64,000 nucleotides of DNA from DASXIF01 sp036498145 (GCA_963708625.1 CAVPSV010000004.1:1240001-1304000); one strand, 5' to 3'; shown: positions 18,100-27,432, numbered from the stretch's first letter. Notes: generated by a model not told the origin, from the letters alone. Numbers and translations are program-made.

Positions 18100-18612
18100 A
18101 TGTCAGCCTTAGGTATCGGAAAGTTGGGCTTGGGCACCGCAGCAGCGGCCGCCCTCGTCGCGCTCGTCGCCGGGTGCAGCAATTCATCCTCCAGTCCCTC
18201 GGCGGGCGGTACATCCAGTAGCCCGCAGAGCAACCAGGCCGGGAGCGCATCCACCGGCCTGAAGACCAAGTCGACATCCATCGGTACGGTGCTCGTCGAC
18301 GCTTCAGGGCACACGGTGTACGAACTCGTCGGGGATTCGGCAACCAGCCAAACCTGCACCAGTAGCTGCCTCGCCACCTGGCCAGCCGTGACGGCCAACG
18401 GCACCCAAGTCATCGTGAACGGCCATCCCGCTTTCACCTTTACCGGCGACAGCTCAGCCGGACAGACCACCGGGCAGAACGTGACGGATCAATGGGGCCG
18501 CTGGTTGGCCCTGGATGCCGGTGGCAACCCGATCTCCGGCCCCGCGGCGGCTACGTCCGCTCCCGCTGCGTCGACGTCCTCGGCTCCACCCGGCGGAAAC
18601 CCGGCGTTCTAG
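18100..18612 (+). CDS. Lipoprotein with Yx(FWY)xxD-type secreted repeats
   Basis: A 170-residue lipoprotein. The signal peptide ends in the lipobox LVAGC (lipidated Cys26), followed by a Ser/Gly-rich linker. Two secreted repeats of the COG4315 type follow: STSIGTVLVDASGHTVYEL and the paired cysteines in CTSSCLATWPAV, then WGRWLALDAGG. Function of this family is unknown. It heads a group with the fatty-acid/sterol desaturase, DoxX and methyltransferase genes. Confidence 0.85.
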   Translation: MSALGIGKLGLGTAAAAALVALVAGCSNSSSSPSAGGTSSSPQSNQAGSASTGLKTKSTSIGTVLVDASGHTVYELVGDSATSQTCTSSCLATWPAVTANGTQVIVNGHPAFTFTGDSSAGQTTGQNVTDQWGRWLALDAGGNPISGPAAATSAPAASTSSAPPGGNPAF

Positions 18613-18668
18613 CGGCCGAGGTGCAAGGTGATTGCTGCCGGGAATTCAGCAAGCGTAGGGAGTCAACA

Positions 18669-19817
18669 ATGGTGCAGGAGACCTGCGGCGCCGCGATGCC
18701 GACGATGACCATGGCGAAGCCTCATGCATCCATGCGTGCCGCCGGTCGGAAGTTCTGGCAACGGCTGTCGTCCCTCGTCTATCTCCCCGCCCTGCTGATC
18801 CCGGCGGCCGCCGCGCTCCTGATCGGGGCCGGCTGGGCGACTCGATGGGGTGGGGTGGACTTCACCCGTTCGCTTACGAGTCTTCGCGTCGTGACGATCG
18901 GTCCGCTCGCAATTGCGTTGATCGTCATATTCCTTGTTGCGGAGCGGGTGCGCCCCGCGCAGCGGCGACCACTCGTAGCCCGTGGCCATCGCCAGGACGT
19001 GCTCTACACGGTCCTCAACCTCGTCGTCGTCCTGCCCCTGGTGGCCGCCCTTACTCTTTCGCTCTCCGACGTCGTGCGACGAGTAGCGCCGTGGGTAGTC
19101 CTGCCCAGGTTCGGGGAGATTCCACGATGGGGTGCGATCATCCTGATCTTGGTGGCGATGGATGGCTGCAACTGGTTCGTGCATCTGGCCAATCACCGGG
19201 TACGAATGCTGTGGCGATTTCATGAGCTTCACCACTCGCAAGAGGACATGAATGTCCTGACGGTGTTCCGAACCCACCCATTCATTCATGTTTCTTACCT
19301 GCTGGCCGTGGTTCCCGCGCTGGTGCTGCTCGCCAACGGGGAAGTGCCGACGCTGCTGCTCGTCATCTACGGCGGTTCGGTCGCTTTCGCGCACTCCAAC
19401 ACGAACATGAGCTTCGGACCGCTCGAACGAGTTTTCGTCAGCCCGAACTACCACCGGGTCCACCACAGAATGCGCGGTCCACAGGACGTGAACCTCGGTT
19501 TCACGCTGTCGATCTGGGACCAGCTGTCGCATCGTGCGGTGTTTCCCACGGTCGAGACCATCCGCGCCGATACGGGACTGCCGCAACGCCCCCTCAGGAT
19601 CGAACAACAGGGATCCCGTGCACAGCACCTCACCGTGCTCGCCGCGCAACTCGTCGGACCGTTTCGCCCGATGAACGAACCCGTCACGCTCGATTCCATC
19701 CGGGAATCTGCTCAATCCCCTCAGGTTGAGGTCGAAGGGGCTACCCCGATCGGCTCCCGGGAATCCACACCGAAGGCACCGCCGGCGGTAAGTGAGCCGA
19801 CGGTGGCAGGGTGGTGA
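18669..19817 (+). CDS. Sterol desaturase / fatty acid hydroxylase family protein
   Basis: A 382-residue integral membrane di-iron enzyme. Several hydrophobic segments flank histidine clusters: HLANH (residues about 172-176), HELHH (185-189), His203, His242 and HRVHH (262-266), the pattern of the fatty acid hydroxylase superfamily that oxidises lipid or sterol chains. The C-terminus carries a 60-residue polar tail. The ATG at 18669 is preferred; the frame is open further upstream into the lipoprotein gap. It overlaps the DoxX gene by seven bases. Confidence 0.85.
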   Translation: MVQETCGAAMPTMTMAKPHASMRAAGRKFWQRLSSLVYLPALLIPAAAALLIGAGWATRWGGVDFTRSLTSLRVVTIGPLAIALIVIFLVAERVRPAQRRPLVARGHRQDVLYTVLNLVVVLPLVAALTLSLSDVVRRVAPWVVLPRFGEIPRWGAIILILVAMDGCNWFVHLANHRVRMLWRFHELHHSQEDMNVLTVFRTHPFIHVSYLLAVVPALVLLANGEVPTLLLVIYGGSVAFAHSNTNMSFGPLERVFVSPNYHRVHHRMRGPQDVNLGFTLSIWDQLSHRAVFPTVETIRADTGLPQRPLRIEQQGSRAQHLTVLAAQLVGPFRPMNEPVTLDSIRESAQSPQVEVEGATPIGSRESTPKAPPAVSEPTVAGW

Positions 19818-20329
19818 GTGTGACGGTGCCCCGGCGCCGATCCACGAAGTGGCTCGGCCTCTTGTTCGGGACGGCATCGGCTGGGCGAACTGTCGACATC
19901 GCACTCCTTGCCGTGCGAATTGCCCTCGCCTGGATCTTCATCTATTACGGCGCCGCGAAACTGTTCGGGGCATTCCCGGGCGCCGGCCCGCACGGTATTC
20001 ATCAGACCGCGCTCTACATGTCGCACACGGCTCATCTGCGACCCGGAGGGTTCTTTGCCGTCCTAGCTGGCGTGATCGAGTTCGGCGGGGGAATCGCGGT
20101 GGCCGTCGGCCTCTGTACACGCCTCGCCGGCTTGGCGTTGTTCGGCGACATGGTGATGGCGATGATCACCGTCACCTGGGCGACAGGAATCAACTCGTCA
20201 ACAGCCCCGCCCGGTTACCAGCTCAACCTGGCGGTGGCGGTCTTGGCATTTGCGGTAGCGCTTACCGGCGCGGGCGGATTCAGCATCGACACCGTTATCG
20301 CCCGCGCGTTCGGTGGTAGGAAAGGTTGA
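19811..20329 (+). CDS. DoxX family membrane protein
   Basis: A 172-residue protein with four predicted membrane helices, including the family signatures VRIALAWIFIYYGAAKLFG and LAGVIEFGGGIAVAVGL. The GTG start overlaps the desaturase stop (GTGGTGA), indicating co-translation. DoxX proteins are quinone- or thiosulfate-linked membrane subunits in some systems and unknown in others. Confidence 0.85.
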   Translation: MVSVTVPRRRSTKWLGLLFGTASAGRTVDIALLAVRIALAWIFIYYGAAKLFGAFPGAGPHGIHQTALYMSHTAHLRPGGFFAVLAGVIEFGGGIAVAVGLCTRLAGLALFGDMVMAMITVTWATGINSSTAPPGYQLNLAVAVLAFAVALTGAGGFSIDTVIARAFGGRKG

Positions 20330-20381
20330 TTCGTTGAAGGGCAACGTCGTGGATACCGGGATCGCGTAGAGCAACGTCATC

Positions 20382-21036
20382 ATGATCATCTCCGGATCGA
20401 TCACGACTTCCAACTCCCTAACACCCGCCATCCGGCGGGTTTTCAGGGTGTGCGCCAACCTTGTCGGAGCGGGCAGTGCCGCGGTTTTCTCGTACTCGTT
20501 CCTGCACTTCTACCTTCAGTCACACCGCCTGATCGGCATCGTCTTCTTTACCCAGCAGACGCTCGTGGCCCTCGCCTATCTGATCCGGCGGCCTGCGCGA
20601 TTGGTGACCCGCCGCCTGGACGACTGGCTGCTCGCATTCGCCGGAACGTTTGCCGGCGTGCTCGTCCGGCCAGAAGGTGAACATCCGGCCTGGGGGATCT
20701 GGACAGGTGTCGTCTTGCAGCTGGTCGGCGTCGCCATAGCGGCGACATGCATTCTGACCCTTGGGCGCTCCTTTGGCTTCGCCGCCGCGGATCGGGGAGT
20801 GGTGACGCGCGGGCCATACAACGTCGTTCGACACCCGATGTACGCGTCGTATCTCTTTCTTGCGTCGGGGCTACCTGCTGCAGAGCCTCTCTGTGCGCAA
20901 CGCTGCCGTTTTACTTTTTGGGATTCTCTGCAACGGCGGTCGGGCTCTGGCTGAGGAGCGCTTGCTTGCCAACAACGACGTTTACCTGGCATACCGTCGT
21001 CGTGTTCGCCGAAGACTCATCCCGGGCGTTTGGTGA
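20382..21036 (+). pseudogene. Isoprenylcysteine carboxyl methyltransferase-like membrane methyltransferase, one frameshift
   Basis: Membrane helices at the N-terminus lead to the family core GVVTRGPYNVVRHPMYASYLFLASG. Right after it the frame breaks: one extra G in a GGG run near 20868 moves the conserved end (GYLLQSLSVRN, AEERLLANNDVYLAYRRRV) into the next frame, which stops at 21036. As written, the protein would end at 20954 with an unrelated tail and no SAM-binding C-terminus. A sequencing error is likely, since the downstream frame remains intact. It closes the lipoprotein-desaturase-DoxX group. Confidence 0.75.
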
Positions 21037-21136
21037 ACTGATCCTCGAAGCCGGGCGGTCGTTTGCGTTTCATCGGGGAACGAGCCGCTGGAAATGCAGC
21101 CTGCCACGAGCGCGCGTCCGTTCCTTCGCCACCGAC

Positions 21137-21177
21137 CTCGGCCCGGCACCAGGGTGTTGGCCTGGTGCCGAGCCGAG
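21137..21177. terminator. Bidirectional hairpin terminator
   Basis: Two 17-base arms (21137-21153 and 21161-21177, one mismatch) flank a 7-base loop in the gap between the convergent methyltransferase gene and the liv operon. There is no clear U tract, which is common for actinobacterial terminators. Confidence 0.7.
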
Positions 21178-21198
21178 CAAATCGCTACTGGCCGTTGG

Positions 21199-22488
21199 TT
21201 AGGGCAGCCCGTTGGCAGGTGCCGTCGGCTGCGTCGTCGTGTAAGGCACCAGCGGACCGCTGCCGTCGTCGGTCGTGTAGACCGGCCCAGTGGTGGTAGC
21301 GACCCCGTTGTGGATGACCGCGACCTGCGCACCGCTGTAACCCGAGTGGTCGGTACTCGAGTACCGGAACGGCGTCGTGCCGGGTCCGGTGAAGCCGCCC
21401 TTGTTCACCGCGTCCAGCAGCGTGCCGCGGTTGAGGGTCTTGCCGGCCGCCTTCAACGCCTGCAGCGTCGTGTAGGCGAGCGCCATCCCGTACAGCACGT
21501 TGCCGTCGAACGGTGCGTTGTTGTCGTACTGCTGATCGACTTTCTGGAACAGCTGGATCCAGCTGTTGGACGTGTCGGTCGGCACCGGCAGATAGGTGTC
21601 GCTCACGACGCCTTCGAGCAGTGCAGTGGTCGCCGTCTTCAGGTAGCCGGTGAGCGTGACGATGTCCGACCCGACGTTCGAGACGACCCATTGGGCCTGG
21701 TACTTCAGCGCCGCGGCCGTGCCGAGCGCCAGTGCGGTGAACCCAGGCACGGTGAACGCGACGTTGACCTGGCAACCCGCTGCCTTCAGCGCGCCGATCT
21801 GCGGTGCGACGTTGGTGTTCGTCGGCGTGTAGGTCTGCTTCGACTTCAGCGTGGAGCCGACAGTGACATCGACGCCCTGGACTCCATCGGTGCCGAAGTC
21901 GTCACCCTGACCGAACGAGCAGACCGTCTTGCCCGGGAACGTCTTCTTGATGTAGTCACCGAGGATCTTGCCCTCGATCGTGTAGTCGGGCTGCCAGCCG
22001 AACGTCGTCGGGTACTTCGCGACGTTGTTCCAGCTGCGGCTGCCCGAGGCTACGAACAGGTCCGGCACCTTGTTCTGTGCCAGGAAGTCCAGCACCGCCG
22101 TGTGCGTAGGTGTGCCGAGCGCCCCAACCATTGCGAAGACCTTGTCCTGCAGGACGAGTTCCCGGGTGAGGGTTGCCGTCTTCGTCGGGTCGTAGCCGTC
22201 GTCGAGCACCTTCAGGGTGATCTTGCGGCCGTTCACGCCGCCGCTCGCGTTGGCGAATTGGAAGTAGGCGTTCATCGCGGCGCTGATCTTCGAGTAGCCA
22301 GGGGCCGCGGGCCCGGTCAGTGGCTGGGTCGTGCCGAGCAGGATGGAGTTCGCAGTGACGCCCGGTGCACTGGTGTCGCCGGACGAGCCGCCCTTCTTCG
22401 AGCTGCTGCTGCACGCGGCCAGCGTGAGCGCAGCGACACCGACGACCGCACACAGCACCGTGCGCCGTCTTCTCGTCCGGATCGTCAT
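21199..22488 (-). CDS. livK: Branched-chain amino acid (or related) ABC transporter substrate-binding lipoprotein
   Basis: A 429-residue periplasmic-binding protein. The signal peptide ends in the lipobox LTLAAC, followed by Ser/Lys-rich linker. The type I binding fold is recognisable: ILLGTTQPLTGPAAPGYSKI, VNGRKITLKVLDDGYDPTKT, then FSYSTDHSGYSGAQVAVI-like closing strands near the end. It is the last gene of the livGFHMK operon, overlapping livM by four bases. Ligand could be an amino acid, an amide or an aromatic acid. Confidence 0.9.
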   Translation of the reverse strand: MTIRTRRRRTVLCAVVGVAALTLAACSSSSKKGGSSGDTSAPGVTANSILLGTTQPLTGPAAPGYSKISAAMNAYFQFANASGGVNGRKITLKVLDDGYDPTKTATLTRELVLQDKVFAMVGALGTPTHTAVLDFLAQNKVPDLFVASGSRSWNNVAKYPTTFGWQPDYTIEGKILGDYIKKTFPGKTVCSFGQGDDFGTDGVQGVDVTVGSTLKSKQTYTPTNTNVAPQIGALKAAGCQVNVAFTVPGFTALALGTAAALKYQAQWVVSNVGSDIVTLTGYLKTATTALLEGVVSDTYLPVPTDTSNSWIQLFQKVDQQYDNNAPFDGNVLYGMALAYTTLQALKAAGKTLNRGTLLDAVNKGGFTGPGTTPFRYSSTDHSGYSGAQVAVIHNGVATTTGPVYTTDDGSGPLVPYTTTQPTAPANGLP

Positions 22489-23552
22489 TTCGAACCTCCT
22501 GTGTTGGTGGAACGGTGGAACCGGATGAGGGTCATCCGGCGGACCAGACCTTGGATGCCGCCCGGCAACGCGAGCATGATCACGACCAGCAGCAGGCCGT
22601 AGACCGCGTTGGGCAGGTTGTCATGCAGCTTGGCGGCCGACGCCGATGACAGGCGCAGATCACCGACGCGGTCGCGGATGAAGGTGCCGAGGTAGATCAC
22701 GACGATCGAGCCCCACACCGCACCAGTGAGGCTGCCGAGCCCGCCGATGACGGCGCCCGACAGCAGGGTCAGCGACAGCACGAGATCAAACGAACCCGGC
22801 GAGGCGGTCTGCAACACCATCGCCAGCACGCCCCCGCCGAGCCCCGCGGCGGCAGCGCTCACGGCGAACGCACCGATCTGCACCCGCGGCACCGAAAGCC
22901 CGCACAGCAACGCCGCGATCTCGTCGTCGCGCACGGCTCGCATGTGCCGCCCGATCGCGGAACGCTGCAGGTTGGCGAGGAAGAACAAGACGACGAGCGC
23001 AGAGAACAGACTGAGCCACGATTGCCAGTGCTCGAGTGAGAACGAGCTGCCCAGGCCGGCCGGCGGACCTTGGAACGGGACGAACAGCCCTTGGTCGCCC
23101 TTGAACACACCGGAGTAGTGCGAGGTGATGGCTGGCAGCGCCACTCCGAGCGCGAGCGTCGCGCCAGCGAGGTACGGCCCGCGCAGCCGCGCCGCGGCGA
23201 CCCCGACCACCGCACCGGCAACTGCGGCCACCGCCATGCCGATCAGCAGCGATAGCGGCAGCACCCACTCGCCGTTCACATTTCTGTCCGAGAAGAATTT
23301 CTGCATCAGCGCAACGGTGTAGCCGCCGATCGCCATCAACGCGGCGTGCCCGAGGGATACCTGCCCGTTGGTCCCGGTCAGCACGGTCAGGCCGGCGATC
23401 GCGCACAGATAGGCGCCAAGTGTCGCGAGCTGGTAGTCGTGGAAGTCGGTGAACTGCTGCGTGAGCACGATGACGACAACCACGCCGAGGACGAGGAACA
23501 GCAGGTGCCGGGCAAGCGTGGACGCTCGCAGTGCCGCAACGACGCGTCCCAT
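22485..23552 (-). CDS. livM: Branched-chain amino acid ABC transporter permease LivM
   Basis: A 355-residue permease with about ten hydrophobic helices. Family signatures include LCAIAGLTVLTGTNGQVSLGHAALMAIGGY near the N-terminus, GRHMRAVRDDEIAA (the EAA-like coupling loop) and GGLGSLTGAVWGS. It pairs with LivH to form the membrane channel of the transporter. It is tightly packed: a one-base overlap with livH upstream and four with livK downstream. Confidence 0.92.
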   Translation of the reverse strand: MGRVVAALRASTLARHLLFLVLGVVVVIVLTQQFTDFHDYQLATLGAYLCAIAGLTVLTGTNGQVSLGHAALMAIGGYTVALMQKFFSDRNVNGEWVLPLSLLIGMAVAAVAGAVVGVAAARLRGPYLAGATLALGVALPAITSHYSGVFKGDQGLFVPFQGPPAGLGSSFSLEHWQSWLSLFSALVVLFFLANLQRSAIGRHMRAVRDDEIAALLCGLSVPRVQIGAFAVSAAAAGLGGGVLAMVLQTASPGSFDLVLSLTLLSGAVIGGLGSLTGAVWGSIVVIYLGTFIRDRVGDLRLSSASAAKLHDNLPNAVYGLLLVVIMLALPGGIQGLVRRMTLIRFHRSTNTGGSK

Positions 23553-24430
23553 CAGACCCGCCGTACCGCGGTGCCGCTGAACAGACCGCTCGGTCGCACG
23601 AGCAGCACCACGACGAGCAGCACGAGCGCGGCCAGCTGGGTGAGGTCACTGCCGAGGTAGCCACTGGCGTAGGACAGCGCCAGCCCGGTCGTCACACCAC
23701 CGACCACCGCGCCGGGCGGGCTCTCCAAACCGCCGACGACCGCGCCGACGAAGCCGAGCACGAAGACCCCGTCCATCGACTGGGGATACAGGCCCAGTCC
23801 GGTCGGGATGACGAGCATGCCGGCCAGTGCGCCGACGAGCCCGGCCAGTGCCCAGCCGAGCGTGAGCATGCGTCCGACGCGAACGCCGAGCAGCCGGGCG
23901 ACCTCGGGCGCGAACGCGGCCGCGCGCATGCGCAGCCCGGACGGCGTCCAGGTGAGCAGCACGGCCAGCACAACCATCAACGCGAGCACGGAGCCGACCG
24001 TGAAGATGTTCTGATCCGAGAAGAGCGCGGTCTTGCCGACGGCGTAGGTGCGGGTGCTGAACGACGGCGGAAAGTTGCGGTTCGCGGTGCCGTAGATCAT
24101 GCCGACGACCGCCTCGATCAGGATCAGCATGCCGACACCGATGACGATCGTGTTCAGCGGCGGCGCGTGCTCGGCCGTGCGGAACGCGGTGAGCTGCACG
24201 ACGGTGCCGAGCACCAAGCCGCCGGCAAGTGCGGCGGCGAAGCCGAGCCAGTAGGAGCCGGTCGCCTCCGTCACGGAAATGGCGATGTACGCAGTGGCCG
24301 TCGCCATCGCGCCCTGCGCGAAGTTCAGCACTCGGGTGGTGCGCCAGATCAGGACGAGGGCCAGCGCGACCGCCGCGTAGACGGCGCCGAACGACAGGCC
24401 GTTGAAGGTGAGGAAGATGAATCGACCCAC
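23552..24430 (-). CDS. livH: Branched-chain amino acid ABC transporter permease LivH
   Basis: A 292-residue permease. The pattern FLTFNGLSFGAVYAAVALALVLIWRTTRVLNFAQGAMA is the typical LivH start, with the conserved coupling stretch AAFAPEVARLLGVRVGRM and the ending GFVGAVVGGLESPPGAVVGG. It lies between livF (12 bases upstream) and livM. Confidence 0.93.
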   Translation of the reverse strand: MGRFIFLTFNGLSFGAVYAAVALALVLIWRTTRVLNFAQGAMATATAYIAISVTEATGSYWLGFAAALAGGLVLGTVVQLTAFRTAEHAPPLNTIVIGVGMLILIEAVVGMIYGTANRNFPPSFSTRTYAVGKTALFSDQNIFTVGSVLALMVVLAVLLTWTPSGLRMRAAAFAPEVARLLGVRVGRMLTLGWALAGLVGALAGMLVIPTGLGLYPQSMDGVFVLGFVGAVVGGLESPPGAVVGGVTTGLALSYASGYLGSDLTQLAALVLLVVVLLVRPSGLFSGTAVRRV

Positions 24431-24442
24431 CGGCAGACTCCC

Positions 24443-25168
24443 TCAGAATCCCAGGTACGCGTGGCGGAGGGTTTCGTCGCGCGCCAGCTCGTCGGCGCGG
24501 CCACGGACGACGACGCGCCCCAGCGAGAGAACCAGCGCATCGTCGGCGACGGACAGTGCCGAGTGCACGTTCTGCTCGATGAGCAGGAACGCCAGCCCGG
24601 AGCTGTCGCGCAGGGTGCGCAGCAGCGCCAGGATGCGGGCGATCACCGGCGGCGCCAGTCCCAGCGACGGCTCGTCGAGCAGCATCAACGCGGGTCGCGC
24701 CACCAGCGCGCGGCCGAGGGCCAACATCTGCCGTTCGCCACCGGAGAGCTGGTGCCCGTGCGAACGCCGCCGCCGGGCGAGTGGCTCGAACAGCTCGTAG
24801 ACCTCGGCGATGGCCGTCGACGTCTCGTGCGCTGCGGTCGAGCCCTTACGCCACAGTCCGCCCAGGCGCAGGTTGTCCTCGACGGTGAGTTCGGCGATGA
24901 CGCCGCGCCCCTCCGGTACGTGCGCCATGCCGCGCGTGACCAGCCGCTCGACCGGCACCCTGGTGACGTCTTCGCCATGCAGCCGGATCGTCCCCTTGGT
25001 CGGCCTGATCAGGCCGGACAGGGTCCGGAGCAGCGTCGTCTTGCCGGCGCCGTTCGCGCCGAGCACCGCGGTGATCGATGCCGGTTCGACGCGCAGGGCG
25101 ATGTCGTGCAGCACGCTGACCCTGCCGTAGCCGGCGCAGAGGCCGTCGACCTCGAGCAACGCCGTCAC
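24443..25168 (-). CDS. livF: ABC transporter ATP-binding protein LivF
   Basis: A 241-residue ATPase: Walker A GANGAGKTTLL, the signature LSGGERQMLALGRAL, Walker B LMLLDEPSLGL and the closing His loop. The short form and the ending RDETLRHAYLGF fit LivF. It overlaps livG by ATGA. Confidence 0.95.
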   Translation of the reverse strand: MTALLEVDGLCAGYGRVSVLHDIALRVEPASITAVLGANGAGKTTLLRTLSGLIRPTKGTIRLHGEDVTRVPVERLVTRGMAHVPEGRGVIAELTVEDNLRLGGLWRKGSTAAHETSTAIAEVYELFEPLARRRRSHGHQLSGGERQMLALGRALVARPALMLLDEPSLGLAPPVIARILALLRTLRDSSGLAFLLIEQNVHSALSVADDALVLSLGRVVVRGRADELARDETLRHAYLGF

Positions 25169-25977
25169 AGGCCCTCCTCGGCGCCCGATGAGGCGAGCAG
25201 TTCGCCGGTCGGCGGGACGTCGACGCCGAGGTACGCGGCAGCCACCTCGGGGTTCGCCTGCACCTGCGCCGGTGACCCGATCGCCACCCGGCGGCCGAAG
25301 TCGAGAACCAGAACCTGGTCACACACCCGCATGACGAGGTCCATGTGGTGCTCGACCAGCAGCACCGAACAAGGCGACTCCGACGAGGTGGGCAGAGAAC
25401 GGATCAGCTCGACAAGAGGTTCGATGTCTTCGGCGCCCAGACCGCCGGCCGGCTCGTCGAGCAGCAGCAGGCGGGGACTACTGACCAGCGCCCGGGCCAG
25501 CGCGACCCGTTTCTGGACCGGGAACGGGAGGGTGCCGGGGCGCCGGTCGGCCACGTCGGCGATGTCCAAGCGGCTCAGCCAGGTCATCGCGTCGGCACGC
25601 AGGCGCCGCTCGTCCGCGTCGCTGCGGGGCAGCCCGAACAGGGCGCTGGCGAAGCCCGATCGGCGGCGAGTGGACGCGCCGACCATCACGTTCTCGCACG
25701 CGGTCAACTGATCGAACAGCCCGACGGCCTGGAGTGTCCGGGCAATGCCGACGCGGGCGAGGCGCTCGGGCCGGTGTGGCAGCGGGCGGCCATCCCAGCT
25801 GATCGAGCCGGACGTCGGCCGGACGAACCCGCAGATGACGTTGAACAGCGTCGTCTTGCCCGCGCCGTTGGGGCCGATCACCCCGACAACACTTCCTGCC
25901 GGCACGTCGAAGGAGACGTCATCGACGGCAACGAGCCCGCCGAACCGCACGCTCACGTTCCGGACGCTGAGTAGCAC
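25165..25977 (-). CDS. livG: ABC transporter ATP-binding protein LivG
   Basis: About 270 residues. Walker A GPNGAGKTTLF, Walker B LLLLDEPAGGL and the LivG-type ending PEVAAAYLGVDVP are clear. The Q-loop to signature region reads RPGTLPFPVQKRVALARAL, so the usual LSGGQ is degenerate, a deviation sometimes seen in LivG relatives. GTG at 25977 has GAGG at good spacing and is preferred to earlier starts. It is the first gene of the five-gene liv operon. Confidence 0.9.
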   Translation of the reverse strand: MLLSVRNVSVRFGGLVAVDDVSFDVPAGSVVGVIGPNGAGKTTLFNVICGFVRPTSGSISWDGRPLPHRPERLARVGIARTLQAVGLFDQLTACENVMVGASTRRRSGFASALFGLPRSDADERRLRADAMTWLSRLDIADVADRRPGTLPFPVQKRVALARALVSSPRLLLLDEPAGGLGAEDIEPLVELIRSLPTSSESPCSVLLVEHHMDLVMRVCDQVLVLDFGRRVAIGSPAQVQANPEVAAAYLGVDVPPTGELLASSGAEEGL

Positions 25978-26206
25978 ACGCACCCTCGATCGGCCGTCAG
26001 AACTGTTGTGATAGCAACTTGCCGTGCGTGTGGGCAATAGATTGGGCCCGGATAGTCGGTAACGGTTTTGTCCCGATTACCAGAAATACCGTTCCGGTTG
26101 GGCCAGCGCGGTACCGCCGCAACGCTTCGCCAGCGCGTGGGCGCAGGACGATATCGGCCCATCTCGACCGCGCCGCTCCCGGGCGGGTTCGATGACTGGT
26201 CCTATT

Positions 26207-26226
26207 TGCTATCATGAGTGATAGCA
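26207..26226. promoter_or_regulatory. VapBC operator
   Basis: A perfect inverted repeat TGCTATCA-TGAG-TGATAGCA ends eight bases before the vapB start. Its position over the promoter fits autoregulation by the VapBC complex. Confidence 0.8.
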
Positions 26227-26233
26227 TCATGGC

Positions 26234-26506
26234 GTGACGAATGTGCTGATCCGAGACGTGCCTGTCGAGGATCTGGATCGAATTCGAGCGGCCGCAGCCG
26301 AGCAGGGTGCGTCGCTGCAGAGCTACCTGCGCGACGCCGTGCACGCGCAAGCGGCCTACCTCCGGCGGCGGGACGCACTGGCACGAACGGGGCTCCGCCT
26401 GCACGATCGCGAACCGGTGCGCCCGGACGATCGAGCTGCCGTGCTGGCGGCGGTCGACGAGGCACTCGCTGAGCGCGCCGAACAGCTCGGCGAAGCCCGC
26501 CAGTGA
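26234..26506 (+). CDS. vapB: VapB-type (FitA-like) antitoxin
   Basis: A 90-residue protein starting at GTG 26234. The N-terminus NVLIRDVPVEDLDRIRAAAAEQGASLQSYLRD is a ribbon-helix-helix DNA-binding motif of the FitA/VapB kind; the C-terminus should bind the toxin. It overlaps vapC by four bases and lies just after a perfect palindrome. Confidence 0.85.
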   Translation: MTNVLIRDVPVEDLDRIRAAAAEQGASLQSYLRDAVHAQAAYLRRRDALARTGLRLHDREPVRPDDRAAVLAAVDEALAERAEQLGEARQ

Positions 26507-26925
26507 TCGTCGACGCCTCCCTGGTGATAGACGCCGTCGCTGATCCTGGTCCGCTCGGCGCGGCGGCCCGCGGCGCACTCGCCGACCAGCCCGCGGCTGA
26601 ACCGCTGATCGCACCGGGGCACTTCGCGTTCGAGATCATGTCCGGGCTGCGCGCCGCGGCCAACCGGCCCGGGCACCCGTTTCAGCCCGACGATATTGCG
26701 CAAGCCCTGCACGACGCCGCGGCCCTCGAGATCGCGATGGAACCGTCGCCATGGTCCGACGTGCACCGCGCCTGGGAACTCGCGCAGGCATCCCTTCGGT
26801 ACGCCGACGCGGTCTATGTCGCCGCCGCCGAGCGTCATGGCACCGGGTTGCTCACCACCGACGCACGCATCGCCGGCGCAGGTGCGTCGATCAACTGCCA
26901 CATCCTCACCGTCGGGCCGGGGTGA
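26503..26925 (+). CDS. vapC: VapC PIN-domain ribonuclease toxin
   Basis: A 140-residue PIN nuclease. Acidic active-site residues sit in VDASLVIDAVAD (Asp4 and neighbours), FEIMSGL (Glu), RYADAVYVAAAE (Asp) and LTTDARIA (Asp). VapC toxins cleave specific tRNA or rRNA when freed from VapB. GTG start overlaps the vapB stop. Confidence 0.9.
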   Translation: MIVDASLVIDAVADPGPLGAAARGALADQPAAEPLIAPGHFAFEIMSGLRAAANRPGHPFQPDDIAQALHDAAALEIAMEPSPWSDVHRAWELAQASLRYADAVYVAAAERHGTGLLTTDARIAGAGASINCHILTVGPG

Positions 26926-27432
26926 GTGCGGATGCGGATCAGGCCGATGACGAGCGCCGATGCGCACGCAGTCCTGGCGATCTACCAGGACGGAATGGAC
27001 GAGGGCGATGCCACGTTCGAGACCCGCGCACCAACCTGGGCCGAGTTCGACCGATCGCGGCTGGCCGACCATCGCTTCGTCGCCGTTGACGACGTCGCCG
27101 TTGACGACGTCGGCGCGATCCTTGGTTGGGCGGCCGCGGTGGCCGTCTCGGACAGATGTGTCTACGCCGGGGTGGTCGAGCACTCGGTCTATGTCGCCCG
27201 AAACGCGCGTGGGCACGGCGTCGGACGCGAGCTACTCGACGCGCTGATCCGCTCCACCGAGGCGGCGGGAATCTGGACGGTGCAATCCGGCGTGTTCCCG
27301 GAGAACCTCGCCAGCCTCGCGCTGCATCGAGCCGCCGGCTTCCGCGAAGTCGGGCGACGCGAGCGCATCGGGCAACACCACGGAGTGTGGCGCGACGTGA
27401 TCCTCATCGAGCGGCGCAGCCCGAACGGCTGA
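26926..27432 (+). CDS. GNAT family N-acetyltransferase (phosphinothricin acetyltransferase-like)
   Basis: About 168 residues from GTG 26926 (ATG 26932 is possible). The acetyl-CoA binding segment ARNARGHGVGRELLDALI and the ending ENLASLALHRAAGFREVGRRERIGQHHGVWRDVILIER match the PAT-type acetyltransferases that modify amino-acid-like herbicides or methionine derivatives. A 15-base tandem duplication (27082-27111) repeats VAVDD in the middle of the protein. It follows vapC directly and may be read with it. Confidence 0.85.
   Translation: MRMRIRPMTSADAHAVLAIYQDGMDEGDATFETRAPTWAEFDRSRLADHRFVAVDDVAVDDVGAILGWAAAVAVSDRCVYAGVVEHSVYVARNARGHGVGRELLDALIRSTEAAGIWTVQSGVFPENLASLALHRAAGFREVGRRERIGQHHGVWRDVILIERRSPNG
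27082..27111 (+). repeat. 15-bp tandem duplication in the GNAT gene
   Basis: GCCGTTGACGACGTC occurs twice back to back, adding five residues (VAVDD) without a frame change. It looks like a recent slippage event in a loop of the acetyltransferase. Confidence 0.85.

Noticed and set aside
18663..19904. 413-codon open frame on the minus strand
   Set aside because: Antisense shadow of the sterol desaturase gene, which has all its histidine motifs.
23531..25711. 726-codon open frame on the plus strand
   Set aside because: It lies opposite livM, livH, livF and livG, all with clear family motifs; long antisense frames are expected at this GC content.
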